The translations under genes were made by a program, and so were the position numbers. 64,000 nt of DNA from a virus, in the IMG/VR virus record IMGVR_UViG_3300021962_000077, positions 1-64,000 of that record; one strand, given 5' to 3'. Positions within the stretch are counted from its first letter, which is position 1. Every line of letters starts with the position of its first letter. Under the pieces are notes generated by a model. It was not told where the DNA came from. It did not search any database and saw only the letters and a program-made list of their open reading frames with translations. Positions 48,788 to 56,740 of the stretch are shown piece after piece.

Positions 48788-49648
48788 ATGAGTAAAATAA
48801 AAATAGCCGAATTATTCTATAGTATACAAGGAGAAGGACGTTACATGGGTGTACCGTCCGTATTCTTACGCACCTTTGGTTGTAACTTTAAATGTGCAGG
48901 GTTTGGTATGCCGGCAGGACAACTAAGCACTGAAGTTGAAGATATTGCCTACACTCATGAAAATATAGAATCGTTTCAACGTTACGAAGAGCTACCTTTG
49001 GTTAGTACAGGCTGCGATAGTTATGCATCGTGGGATCCAAGATTCAAAGATCTGAGTCCTATGCTAGAAAGCAATGCTATTGTTAATCGTATTATGGAAA
49101 TACTTCCACATCGTCGTTGGGAAGACGAACATCTTGTTATTACTGGCGGTGAGCCATTGCTGGGGTGGCAACGTGCTTATCCAGATCTATTAGATCATCC
49201 TAGTATGCACAGACTCAAAGAGATCACATTTGAAACCAATGGCACTCAAAAACTCACACCTGAGTTTAAAGAATATTTGTTAGGATGGGATCGACAGGAT
49301 CATCAGCAGAGAGAAATCACTTTCAGTGTAAGTGCCAAACTTCCTTGCAGTGGAGAAAAGTGGGAAGAAGCTATTCTACCAGAAGTTGTATGTGAATACG
49401 AAGAAGTAGGCACAGCGTATCTAAAATTTGTTATTGCTACAGAAGAAGATAGAGACTATGCATTGAAAGCGGCTGGCGAATATCGTGCGGCTGGTTTTAA
49501 AGGACACGTTTATCTCATGCCAGTGGGTGGTGTAGAAAGTGTTTACACGTTGAATAATCGTCGTGTTGCAGAACTGGCAATGAAACATGGTCTACGCTAC
49601 AGCGACAGACTACAAGTACCATTGTTTAAAAATGAATGGGGAACCTAA
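48788..49648 (+). CDS. queE: QueE-like radical SAM 7-carboxy-7-deazaguanine synthase
   Basis: 286 residues. YSIQGEGRYMGVPSVFLRTF is the QueE N-terminal signature; the cluster Cys reads C32-x3-C36 then, after a 39-residue insertion, C76 in TGCDSYASWD, in place of the classical CxxxCxxC. LVITGGEPLLGWQ binds SAM. Other QueEs also have modified cysteine spacing, but this insertion is long. It would turn CPH4 into CDG in the preQ0 pathway feeding DpdA. The stop overlaps the next ATG. Confidence 0.88.
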   Translation: MSKIKIAELFYSIQGEGRYMGVPSVFLRTFGCNFKCAGFGMPAGQLSTEVEDIAYTHENIESFQRYEELPLVSTGCDSYASWDPRFKDLSPMLESNAIVNRIMEILPHRRWEDEHLVITGGEPLLGWQRAYPDLLDHPSMHRLKEITFETNGTQKLTPEFKEYLLGWDRQDHQQREITFSVSAKLPCSGEKWEEAILPEVVCEYEEVGTAYLKFVIATEEDRDYALKAAGEYRAAGFKGHVYLMPVGGVESVYTLNNRRVAELAMKHGLRYSDRLQVPLFKNEWGT

Positions 49649-50121
49649 TGATAAAACAATTTTTCAAAAAAATCACAGGTATAGAGGCAATTGAAAATGC
49701 TAAATTGGCAGCTCGTGCAGAAGCAGAAGCCGCTGTAAAAATTGCAGAAGACGCTGCCAACGCTGCCAAAGATGCATTAGATGCAGTTGAACGGGCAAAT
49801 AAAGAAGCCGAGATAGCTAAGATGACTCCAAAAGAACGTGCTACTGCTAGAGGAGAACCTTGGGTAGACGTGTTAGAAACTCACGTTAACAAAGATAATA
49901 TTCGAAATGGCTTTTTTGAACTTGACTGGAACGATCTATTTGTGCTACAATTGAAACAAGCTGGATATGGTTTTGATGGTGATCCAGACGAAGAAATCGT
50001 AGATCGTTGGTTTAGAGATTTAGCCAGGAACATGTTAGGTGAAGAAGGCTTGGATCAAAGTCGAGGATCTGGATTTATTAATGTAAGCAAACTAGCGGAC
50101 GGTAAAGCCGAAGTAAAATGA
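49648..50121 (+). CDS. Conserved T4-like hypothetical protein
   Basis: 157 residues from ATG 49648 (TAATG coupling; an in-frame ATG lies upstream at 49636). The N-terminal 60 residues are an Ala/Glu/Lys coiled coil (RAEAEAAVKIAEDAANAAKD); the C-terminal part NIRNGFFELDWNDLFVLQLK and EEIVDRWFRDLARNM resembles a conserved protein of T4-like cyanophages, where it often lies near structural or replication genes. Function unknown. Confidence 0.66.
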   Translation: MIKQFFKKITGIEAIENAKLAARAEAEAAVKIAEDAANAAKDALDAVERANKEAEIAKMTPKERATARGEPWVDVLETHVNKDNIRNGFFELDWNDLFVLQLKQAGYGFDGDPDEEIVDRWFRDLARNMLGEEGLDQSRGSGFINVSKLADGKAEVK

Positions 50122-51137
50122 GTTATATTCTAGTTGATACTGCTAACACGTTTTTTCGTGCAAGGCATGTAGTAAGAGGTGATGCTAATATTAAACTTGG
50201 CATGGCCATGCATATTACATTTAACAGTATCAAAAAAGCATGGCAAGATTTTGGAGGGAAACATGTCGTATTCTGTCTCGAAGGTCGATCATGGCGTAAA
50301 GATTTTTATGCTCCTTACAAACGCAATCGACAAGAAACCCGCGATGCAATGTCAGCAAAGGAACAAGAAGAAGATAAATTGTTCTGGGAAACTTTTGATG
50401 CATTCAAAACATTCATTAGTGATAAGACTAATTGTACAGTTTTACAACATCCAAGATTAGAAGCCGATGATTTAATTGCAGGTTTTATACAAGCTCATCC
50501 AAATGATAATCATGTAATCATTAGCACAGACACAGATTTTCATCAATTAATTGCACCCAATGTCAAACAGTATAACGGTGTAGCAGATACACTGACTACA
50601 CACGAAGGTATCTTTGATAAAAAAGGTAAATCAGTTCTTGATAAGAAAACTAAAGAGCCAATGCCGGCACCAAATCCAAAGTGGATTTTATTTGAAAAAT
50701 GTATGAGAGGTGATACCAGTGACAATGTTTTCTCTGCTTATCCTGGCGTTCGTACTAAGGGTAGTAAGAACAAAGTCGGACTGACAGAAGCGTTTGAAGA
50801 CCGTGACAAAAAAGGCTTCAATTGGAATAATCTCATGCTTCAGCGTTGGGTTGATCATAACGGAATCGAACATCGTGTATTAGATGATTATCAGCGTAAT
50901 GTTACCCTTGTTGATCTAACTGCACAGCCTACAGAAATTAAACAGATCATTCGTGACACTATTGACCAAGGCGCAAGACCAAAAGATATTAGTCAGGTAG
51001 GAATTAGACTTTTAAAATTCTGTAATTTATATGACTTACAGAAAATCTCTGATAATATACAAAGTTATGCAGAACCATTTCAAGCCAAGTATCCTGAATC
51101 AGCAGTTACTTGGCGCAAACTAGTTGAGGAAGTTTAA
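50118..51137 (+). CDS. rnh: RNase H / 5'-3' exonuclease (FEN-like, T4 rnh family)
   Basis: 339 residues (T4 RNase H is 305). Metal-binding acids: ILVDTANTFFRARH (D7), PRLEADDLIAGF (E-x-x-D-D pattern, about 115), VIISTDTDFHQLI (D-x-D), and CMRGDTSDNVFSAYPGVRTK (helix-hairpin-helix 3' end with D-x2-D-N). It removes RNA primers from lagging strands and processes flaps, with the clamp and polymerase. ATGA overlap with the previous gene. Confidence 0.92.
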   Translation: MSYILVDTANTFFRARHVVRGDANIKLGMAMHITFNSIKKAWQDFGGKHVVFCLEGRSWRKDFYAPYKRNRQETRDAMSAKEQEEDKLFWETFDAFKTFISDKTNCTVLQHPRLEADDLIAGFIQAHPNDNHVIISTDTDFHQLIAPNVKQYNGVADTLTTHEGIFDKKGKSVLDKKTKEPMPAPNPKWILFEKCMRGDTSDNVFSAYPGVRTKGSKNKVGLTEAFEDRDKKGFNWNNLMLQRWVDHNGIEHRVLDDYQRNVTLVDLTAQPTEIKQIIRDTIDQGARPKDISQVGIRLLKFCNLYDLQKISDNIQSYAEPFQAKYPESAVTWRKLVEEV

Positions 51138-51611
51138 ATGACAGAATTATATGCTAAGCCGATAGTCGATGGTAAATTTTGGATCGTTGAAATGAACGGA
51201 GAAAAAATTGCCACTTTACACAAAAAAGAAAACAACAAGTTTATGTTGAGTAATAAAGATGGCGAAATTTACTTCAGTAAAAAAGAAGAATTGACTAAAC
51301 AATTTGGCAAAAATTTCTTTTTACCTAAGATCAAAACAAAAATTACTTCAGTCGAAATAAATGAATGTCACGGATTTCCTACTAGTTGTACACCTTACAA
51401 TAGTATGTTTGATGTAAGACAGAAATTACCATTATTCACAAAAAGTTCTGCAAGTAAAAGTTTATATTGTGCAGGGTACTATATAATTAAATTCGACAAA
51501 GGATGGGTAAAGAGTTTTTGTCCTAAACTTATCACCATTGAAAGATACCCTTTTAAAGGTCCATTTACTAGTGAATTAGAAATGAAACAGGTATTATCAA
51601 ATGTCAAATGA
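51138..51611 (+). CDS. Conserved hypothetical protein
   Basis: 157 residues. Begins YAKPIVDGKFWIVEMNGEKI, ends VLSNVK; basic, beta-rich, and with two Cys (CHGFPTSC, SLYCAGYY). Looks like a small nucleic-acid-binding or accessory protein, but no motif is diagnostic. Overlaps the next gene by 11 nt. Confidence 0.62.
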   Translation: MTELYAKPIVDGKFWIVEMNGEKIATLHKKENNKFMLSNKDGEIYFSKKEELTKQFGKNFFLPKIKTKITSVEINECHGFPTSCTPYNSMFDVRQKLPLFTKSSASKSLYCAGYYIIKFDKGWVKSFCPKLITIERYPFKGPFTSELEMKQVLSNVK

Positions 51612-51849
51612 TCCTATTAACACCATTGCCATACAACAGTTTATACAACAAGTTAAAATTGCAGATGCTAGTCAACAAAAAGAAATAAGACTAGATATGA
51701 AACAGGCAAAAAATATCAGCTTTGCACTAACAGAAGTTCTAGCAAAATTAACACAAGATTATGAAGTAATGCTTCAAGAATTGTTAAAAGCCGGTGGTAA
51801 CGACACTATAACAGTTGCCATGGACGGTGGTGGATTTGGCACGAAATAA
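51601..51849 (+). CDS. Small helical hypothetical protein
   Basis: 82 residues. IAIQQFIQQVKIADASQQKE then IRLDMKQAKNISFALTEVLA, a two-helix coiled-coil, and a Gly-rich C-terminus (DGGGFGTK). Resembles small conserved proteins of T4-like phages. Followed immediately by a regulatory hairpin. Confidence 0.62.
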   Translation: MSNDPINTIAIQQFIQQVKIADASQQKEIRLDMKQAKNISFALTEVLAKLTQDYEVMLQELLKAGGNDTITVAMDGGGFGTK

Positions 51850-51850
51850 G

Positions 51851-51886
51851 GATAAATATATGCGTAGTTATCAAGGACGCATATAT
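51851..51886 (+). promoter_or_regulatory. Late promoter box with start-codon hairpin
   Basis: GATAAATA (51851-51858) overlaps the 5' arm ATATATGCGT (51856-51865), which pairs perfectly (10 bp) with ACGCATATAT (51877-51886). The RBS AAGGA (51873-51877) is at the loop/arm edge and the A and U of the start codon (51885-51886) are in the 3' arm. Initiation about 6 nt after the box (51864) would remove nearly the whole 5' arm. Confidence 0.65.
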
Positions 51887-52169
51887 GTCAAGGCCCAAGC
51901 CAAACGTATTATTAGAGCATATTAATAAGAAAACTTATAAGAGCGAGCAGATCTTAGAAGCAGATGCTATTTGGGCGGTGTTTTATAAAGGCGAGCCATT
52001 TAATTTGAAAAGTTCTAACAGTTTAACCAGTTATCCTGGACCTAAATATAAAAAAGTAAGTTTTTCAAATCCTGGTCATGCACATAATCTTGCTAAGAAA
52101 TTGAACTTGACATTTGGCTGTCAAGACTTTCAAGTTGTAAAATTAACACAGGGCGAAATTATAAAATGA
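51885..52169 (+). CDS. Small hypothetical protein under hairpin control
   Basis: 94 residues. Basic: VLLEHINKKTYKSEQILEAD, IWAVFYKGEPFNLKSSNSLT, PGHAHNLAKKLNLTFGCQDF. Alpha/beta. No family recognised. Its start codon is inside the 51856-51886 hairpin, suggesting late, hairpin-free translation. ATGA overlap with the next gene. Confidence 0.62.
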   Translation: MSRPKPNVLLEHINKKTYKSEQILEADAIWAVFYKGEPFNLKSSNSLTSYPGPKYKKVSFSNPGHAHNLAKKLNLTFGCQDFQVVKLTQGEIIK

Positions 52170-52555
52170 TAAGCAAAGAAACATATACTACTATGTTTCT
52201 AAAAGAATGGGGCAAAAGTGCAGATGCTGCCAATCTAAAGCTGTATACTAGAACGTGGTGGCAAAACAACAGATCAAAAGATTCGGGCGGTTTACGTCTT
52301 ACTGATCAAGGTTATGAATTTTTGGTTGGAGAACTAAATTTAAAAGAATATGAAATTCCTTTTACCGAACCAATCGAACTTAGCCCGCAAACAATAATCT
52401 TTTTGGACAGATACATCGACTGTCCATACTATCTTACCAATAAAAGTATCACAGTATTCTCTGAACGTAAAAGTTTTGAACTTTTTATGTTTTCGGACGA
52501 CATACGAAAACTTGGCATCATCAAAGCCATCAATAATTTAAAAACGCAAGAATAA
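52166..52555 (+). CDS. Hypothetical protein
   Basis: 129 residues. TYTTMFLKEWGKSADAANLK, TDQGYEFLVGELNLKEYEIP then FLDRYIDCPYYLTNKSITVF and FELFMFSDDIRKLGIIKAI suggest a winged-helix-like or small regulator fold (WWQNN...GLRLTDQGYE), which is only an impression. No family assigned. Confidence 0.6.
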   Translation: MISKETYTTMFLKEWGKSADAANLKLYTRTWWQNNRSKDSGGLRLTDQGYEFLVGELNLKEYEIPFTEPIELSPQTIIFLDRYIDCPYYLTNKSITVFSERKSFELFMFSDDIRKLGIIKAINNLKTQE

Positions 52556-52575
52556 AATTTTTGGCTAACAAGCTG

Positions 52576-52604
52576 TTGACAGAATAGAATTATTGTCATA
52601 TAAT
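52576..52604 (+). promoter_or_regulatory. Consensus sigma-70 promoter for moxR-like gene
   Basis: TTGACA (52576-52581), 17-bp spacer, TATAAT (52599-52604). ATG at 52648 after a 37-nt leader with RBS AGGAA. Confidence 0.92.
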
Positions 52605-52647
52605 ACTAGGACAGTGATAGCAATTTTTTTAACAAGATAGGAATTTT

Positions 52648-53745
52648 ATGAGCGAAATCATTTCTCGTACAGTTGGCCCAAAAGGTGCTATGAAAGGTCT
52701 ACGCAAGGCTTTTAAAAATAAACGTCCGTTGTTTCTTTGGGGACCTCCGGGCATTGGCAAATCAGATATTATCAAACAACTAGGTGCCGAGTTAGATGCT
52801 CATGTCATCGACGTTCGTTTGAGCTTGTGGGAACCTACTGATATTAAAGGTATTCCATACTTTGACTCAAACACTAGCAAAATGGTTTGGGCTCCTCCTA
52901 GCGAATTGCCAGATGATGCAATGGCAAAAGAGCATAATCAAATTATCCTATTCTTGGATGAAATGAACTCTGCGGCACCTAGTGTGCAAGCGGCAGCTTA
53001 TCAACTTATTCTAAATCGTCGTGTTGGTACTTATAAGTTGCCAGATAACGTTGTAATGGTGGCAGCTGGTAACCGTGAAACTGACAAGGGCGTAACTTAT
53101 CGCATGCCTGCTCCGTTGGCCAACCGGTTTGTTCACTTGGAGATGCAAGTAGATTTTGATGACTGGGCACAATGGGCCACTGACAATCGTATTCATAAGG
53201 ATGTAGTCGGCTATTTAACTTTCTCTAAAAAGGACTTGTACGACTTTGATCCAAAATCTGGTTCACGTGCATTTGCTACACCTCGTAGTTGGAGCTTTGT
53301 TAGCGAATTGTTAATGGATGATGATACCGAAGAAGATACACTGTCAGATTTGATTAGTGGTTCCGTTGGTGAAGGCTTGGGCATTAAGTTTATGGCACAC
53401 CGCAAAGTATCAAGCAAGATGCCTAATCCTACAGATATTTTGCAGGGTAAAGTTAAAGAGATTAAGACCAAAGAAATCTCTGCTCAATACAGTTTGGTTA
53501 CTAGTTTGTGTTATGAACTGAAAGATGCCGCTGACAAAAAAGCCAAAGACTGGAACAAACAGGTCAATCACTTTTTTGAATTTATGATGAATAACTTTGA
53601 AACTGAGTTGGTTGTTATGGGCACTAAATTGAGTCTAAGCCAATACAAGTTGCCATTGGATCCAGATGAGATCGAGTGTTTTGATGAGTTCCATGGTAAG
53701 TTTGGCAAGTACATTGCACAGGCTACAGAAAAACACGAACGTTAA
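52648..53745 (+). CDS. MoxR-like AAA+ ATPase
   Basis: 365 residues. LFLWGPPGIGKSDIIKQLGA (Walker A about 30), IILFLDEMNSAAPSVQAAAY (Walker B), a sensor-1 VVMVAAGNRETDKG and RMPAPLANRFVHLEMQ arginine finger. It pairs with the VWA-metallopeptidase gene next downstream, the usual partnership of MoxR ATPases, which remodel protein or metal-cofactor assemblies. Each gene has its own strong promoter. Confidence 0.88.
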   Translation: MSEIISRTVGPKGAMKGLRKAFKNKRPLFLWGPPGIGKSDIIKQLGAELDAHVIDVRLSLWEPTDIKGIPYFDSNTSKMVWAPPSELPDDAMAKEHNQIILFLDEMNSAAPSVQAAAYQLILNRRVGTYKLPDNVVMVAAGNRETDKGVTYRMPAPLANRFVHLEMQVDFDDWAQWATDNRIHKDVVGYLTFSKKDLYDFDPKSGSRAFATPRSWSFVSELLMDDDTEEDTLSDLISGSVGEGLGIKFMAHRKVSSKMPNPTDILQGKVKEIKTKEISAQYSLVTSLCYELKDAADKKAKDWNKQVNHFFEFMMNNFETELVVMGTKLSLSQYKLPLDPDEIECFDEFHGKFGKYIAQATEKHER

Positions 53746-53762
53746 TCTAAAAATTATATCAT

Positions 53763-53791
53763 TTGACACCTCCTTCGGGAGGTGTTATAAT
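53763..53791 (+). promoter_or_regulatory. Sigma-70 promoter with UUCG hairpin in its spacer
   Basis: TTGACA (53763-53768), 17-bp spacer, TATAAT (53786-53791). The spacer with the -35 end forms an 8-bp stem ACACCTCC / GGAGGTGT closing a TTCG tetraloop. No T-tract follows, so it is a poor terminator but could mark the 3' end of the moxR transcript or act on the DNA. Confidence 0.85.
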
Positions 53792-53820
53792 ATATACATA
53801 CAGTAAACGAAGGAACTAAA

Positions 53821-55017
53821 ATGTCACACATTGATCCAGTAATTGACAAAATTATTGTAGCTCGCGTTGGCTTGCTACTACGTCATCCGTTTTTTGGCAA
53901 TATGGCTACTCGTCTTAAAATTATGGACGGTAGCGATTGGTGCCCTACAGCGGCTACTGACGGACGTCATCTATACTACAATCGAAAATTTTTTGAAAAA
54001 CTAAGCACTAAAGAAGTCGAGTTTGTAGTAGCACACGAAATTCTACACAATGTATTTGATCATATGTCTCGTAGCGAAGGCAGAAATAAAGCAATTTGGA
54101 ATGCCGCAGTTGACTATACTGTTAATGGTCAATTAGTTCGTGATCGAATTGGAACAAGTCCCAAAGACATTAAAATTTTCCATGATCCAAAACATTATGG
54201 TAAACCTGCAGAACAAATTTATGATGAAATCTTTGAAGAAGAAGATGAAAAAAGTTTAGCTGCCTTAGGTCAATTACTTGACGAGCATATCGATTGGTCC
54301 GACGGTGACGATAACGGCAACGGCAACGGAAAACCACAATATTCTAAAGAAGAACTTAAACAAATCAGAGACGAAATTCGTGAGGCTACTATACAAGCAG
54401 CCAATGCGGCAGGTGCAGGTAACGTTCCTGCTAATATCCAACGAATGATCAAAGAACTAACTGAGCCAAAGATGAATTGGCGCGAAATATTGCGTCAACA
54501 AATTCAAAGTACTATTAAGAACGACTACACATTTATTCGTCCTAATCGCAAGGGCTGGCATATGAGTGCTATTCTTCCAGGTACTAACTACGACGAAACG
54601 ATTGATATCTGTATCGGTATTGATATGAGTGGTAGTATCTCAGATAAGCAAGCCAAAGATTTTATTGCAGAAATAAAAGGTATTATGGATCAGTACCAAG
54701 ACTATAAGATTAAATTATGGTGTTTTGATACTCGAGTGTATAACGAAGCAGATTTTGATGGCACTGGTAGTAACGATATCATGGAATATGAAGTTATCGG
54801 CGGTGGCGGAACTGAATTTGATGCTAACTGGGAATATATGAAAGAGCACGATATTCAACCTAAAAAGTTTATCATGTTTACAGACGGTTATCCTTGGGGT
54901 AGTTGGGGCGATGAAAATTACTGTGATACAGTATTCATTATTCATGGCAACGATAAAATTGTTCCGCCTTGGGGGACTTACGCATATTATGAACAGAACG
55001 GTACCATTAGAAGTTGA
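53821..55017 (+). CDS. VWA-domain metallopeptidase-like protein (DUF2201 type)
   Basis: 398 residues. N-terminal zincin-like domain: FVVAHEILHNVFDHMSR (HExxH, residues about 70-74), NAAVDYTVNGQLVRDRIG. A Glu/Lys/Asn-rich linker follows. C-terminal VWA domain with a MIDAS motif DICIGIDMSGSISD (D-x-S-x-S) and MFTDGYPWG (TDG). Acts with the upstream MoxR ATPase. A role in metal-dependent assembly or proteolysis is likely; substrate unknown. Confidence 0.88.
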   Translation: MSHIDPVIDKIIVARVGLLLRHPFFGNMATRLKIMDGSDWCPTAATDGRHLYYNRKFFEKLSTKEVEFVVAHEILHNVFDHMSRSEGRNKAIWNAAVDYTVNGQLVRDRIGTSPKDIKIFHDPKHYGKPAEQIYDEIFEEEDEKSLAALGQLLDEHIDWSDGDDNGNGNGKPQYSKEELKQIRDEIREATIQAANAAGAGNVPANIQRMIKELTEPKMNWREILRQQIQSTIKNDYTFIRPNRKGWHMSAILPGTNYDETIDICIGIDMSGSISDKQAKDFIAEIKGIMDQYQDYKIKLWCFDTRVYNEADFDGTGSNDIMEYEVIGGGGTEFDANWEYMKEHDIQPKKFIMFTDGYPWGSWGDENYCDTVFIIHGNDKIVPPWGTYAYYEQNGTIRS

Positions 55018-55543
55018 TTCTTTCAGTGCCGGACAAGTTGAAAGTAAAATTTGGGCGGCACAAGAATTAGAACGTGTTGTAGCTCATACTCATATTCTTA
55101 GAATTAGCATTCTAGGTGGATGGTATGGGTTGCTACATTTTATTTTAAAATCAAGAGGGCGACAAATGATTGAATGGTGTCGCAGTTACGATATTAACCC
55201 CTCTGTATGTTCAGTGGCTAATGTTATTAATAACACATGGGAAATGAAGGAATGGTCGTTTAAAAGCCTTCCTATGGATGCTAATCTTGTAGACTTTTCT
55301 GATGGCACTAATACTGTCATTAATACATCTACAGAACATTTTTCCAGTAACCAGTGGTATGAAAATATCCCCGAAGGATTCTTGTGTTTATTTCAAGGTA
55401 ACGATTTAGATATAGAAGACCATGTACAACGCCCTCAAGATCTTGCACATTTTAAATCTATGTTTCCTCTAAAAACAATGTTGTTTGAAGGTGAACTTAA
55501 ATTTCCTGAATATACTAGATATATGATAATTGGACACAAATAA
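54989..55543 (+). CDS. Methyltransferase-like protein (SAM fold, tentative)
   Basis: 184 residues from ATG 54989, overlapping the VWA gene by 29 nt; a longer frame from 54911 overlaps it more. ILRISILGGWYGLLHFIL could be the SAM-binding GxG-like strand and loop (GGWYG), and VCSVANVIN an acidic-loop equivalent; NTVINTSTEHFSSNQWYENI resembles a catalytic core. Evidence is moderate. Substrate unknown. Confidence 0.5.
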   Translation: MNRTVPLEVDSFSAGQVESKIWAAQELERVVAHTHILRISILGGWYGLLHFILKSRGRQMIEWCRSYDINPSVCSVANVINNTWEMKEWSFKSLPMDANLVDFSDGTNTVINTSTEHFSSNQWYENIPEGFLCLFQGNDLDIEDHVQRPQDLAHFKSMFPLKTMLFEGELKFPEYTRYMIIGHK

Positions 55544-55824
55544 TGGCTATTAAAAACGGTAAGCCTAATCCATTAAATTACTTTGACCTACGCAAGGTAG
55601 ATTTTCCTGCGTTTCATTTTTACTATACTAGTCTTCCAAAATATACCCCTAATTTTATAAAACAATTAGATAACTGGATTTTTAATAGTTTGAACAGTCG
55701 ATACTACATAGGACAGGCGTTAGAACTAGACGCAAATAATAATCTTGTTTACGTTACTAGGATCGGATTTGAAGCTGAAAAAGAACTAAGTTTCTTCAGA
55801 ATTGCCTGTCCACATTTATCTTAA
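55543..55824 (+). CDS. Small hypothetical protein
   Basis: 93 residues, TAATG coupling with the upstream gene. FDLRKVDFPAFHFYYTSLPK, then DNWIFNSLNSRYYIGQALEL; aromatic-rich alpha/beta domain. Resembles small conserved proteins in T4-like phages. Confidence 0.62.
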   Translation: MAIKNGKPNPLNYFDLRKVDFPAFHFYYTSLPKYTPNFIKQLDNWIFNSLNSRYYIGQALELDANNNLVYVTRIGFEAEKELSFFRIACPHLS

Positions 55825-55863
55825 TGATAATTATATACGTATTTTATTTCTAAAGGAGAAGTC

Positions 55864-56112
55864 ATGACAGAAGAAGTACAGAACCAACCAGCAGCAGCAG
55901 AAACCGCTCAACCTGCTCAACAAAAAGGCGCTGATTTAAATATCAATGATCTAAACGCATTAAAACAAATTATTGATGTTGCAAGTTCAAGAGGTGCCTT
56001 TAAACCAGGTACTGAAATGGTTGCAGTAGGTCAAGTTTATGAAAAACTAGCTTCGTTTTTAGAAGCAGTTGCTAAACAAGCCGAAGCATCAAAAGAAAAA
56101 ACTGGAGCATAA
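55864..56112 (+). CDS. Small helical hypothetical protein
   Basis: 82 residues, strong RBS AAAGGAG. A disordered Gln/Ala/Pro N-terminus (AAAETAQPAQQ) precedes helices LNALKQIIDVASSRGAF and YEKLASFLEAVAKQAEASKE. Looks like a small conserved protein of T4-like cyanophages, likely oligomeric. Function unknown. Confidence 0.65.
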   Translation: MTEEVQNQPAAAETAQPAQQKGADLNINDLNALKQIIDVASSRGAFKPGTEMVAVGQVYEKLASFLEAVAKQAEASKEKTGA

Positions 56113-56113
56113 T

Positions 56114-56740
56114 ATGGAATTAAAACATGTAGGTAGAGTTGTTGGTACTGGACGTAAATGTCTAGTAGCCTATAGAACATTGCCCGGAGATTCTAGTAAT
56201 TGCTTAATTGTCCCGACAGAAGGCCTAACTGATGCACAACACGATGCAATTATTAACTTAGTAAACAGCACGGCAGGACAAGATGCAAATGAATTTGCGG
56301 AAGTAATGGCAAGAACTAATTTTCCCGACGGAAGTATCATGTTGGCTAACCTACATGTTAATGGAAAATTAATTAAAGTATCCACTAGTCAAATTGAAAT
56401 GACTCCTAATACTCAGATGAAAATTTTGTTATCTGAGTTAAACCAGATTATTGCCGAACAACGAGGTCTAACTGTCGATCAATTAGCTATTCAAACTAAG
56501 GATACTAAAGGATCAGAAGTTAAAGAAATAGCATCTGCTAAGGACATAAGTCCAAAACAAGGCGAAGATGTTACTAAAACTGTTGAAGAAAGACAAGCAG
56601 AAGTTTTAGCAGATAGCTCTATGACTCCGGAACAGAAAGCTTCTAAACTACGCAGTGAAGCAGATCGTTTATACAAGCAGGCCGCTATTTTAAGAAAAGA
56701 AGCCGAAGAACTAAGTCCAATAAAGAAAAAAGAAAAGTGA
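56114..56740 (+). CDS. Conserved T4-like hypothetical protein
   Basis: 208 residues from ATG 56114, one base after the previous stop. The N-terminal domain KHVGRVVGTGRKCLVAYRTL, LPGDSSNCLIVPTEGLTDAQ and FAEVMARTNFPDGSIMLANL resembles a conserved cyanophage protein of the same size; the C-terminus is a Lys/Glu/Ala helix (SEADRLYKQAAILRKEAEEL). Function unknown. Overlaps the next gene by GTGA. Confidence 0.66.
   Translation: MELKHVGRVVGTGRKCLVAYRTLPGDSSNCLIVPTEGLTDAQHDAIINLVNSTAGQDANEFAEVMARTNFPDGSIMLANLHVNGKLIKVSTSQIEMTPNTQMKILLSELNQIIAEQRGLTVDQLAIQTKDTKGSEVKEIASAKDISPKQGEDVTKTVEERQAEVLADSSMTPEQKASKLRSEADRLYKQAAILRKEAEELSPIKKKEK

Noticed and set aside
39629-49648. QueC/queC-like gene
   Set aside because: No ATP-dependent CDG-to-preQ0 synthase with a P-loop-like SGGxDS motif was found; host QueC or one outside the window is assumed.
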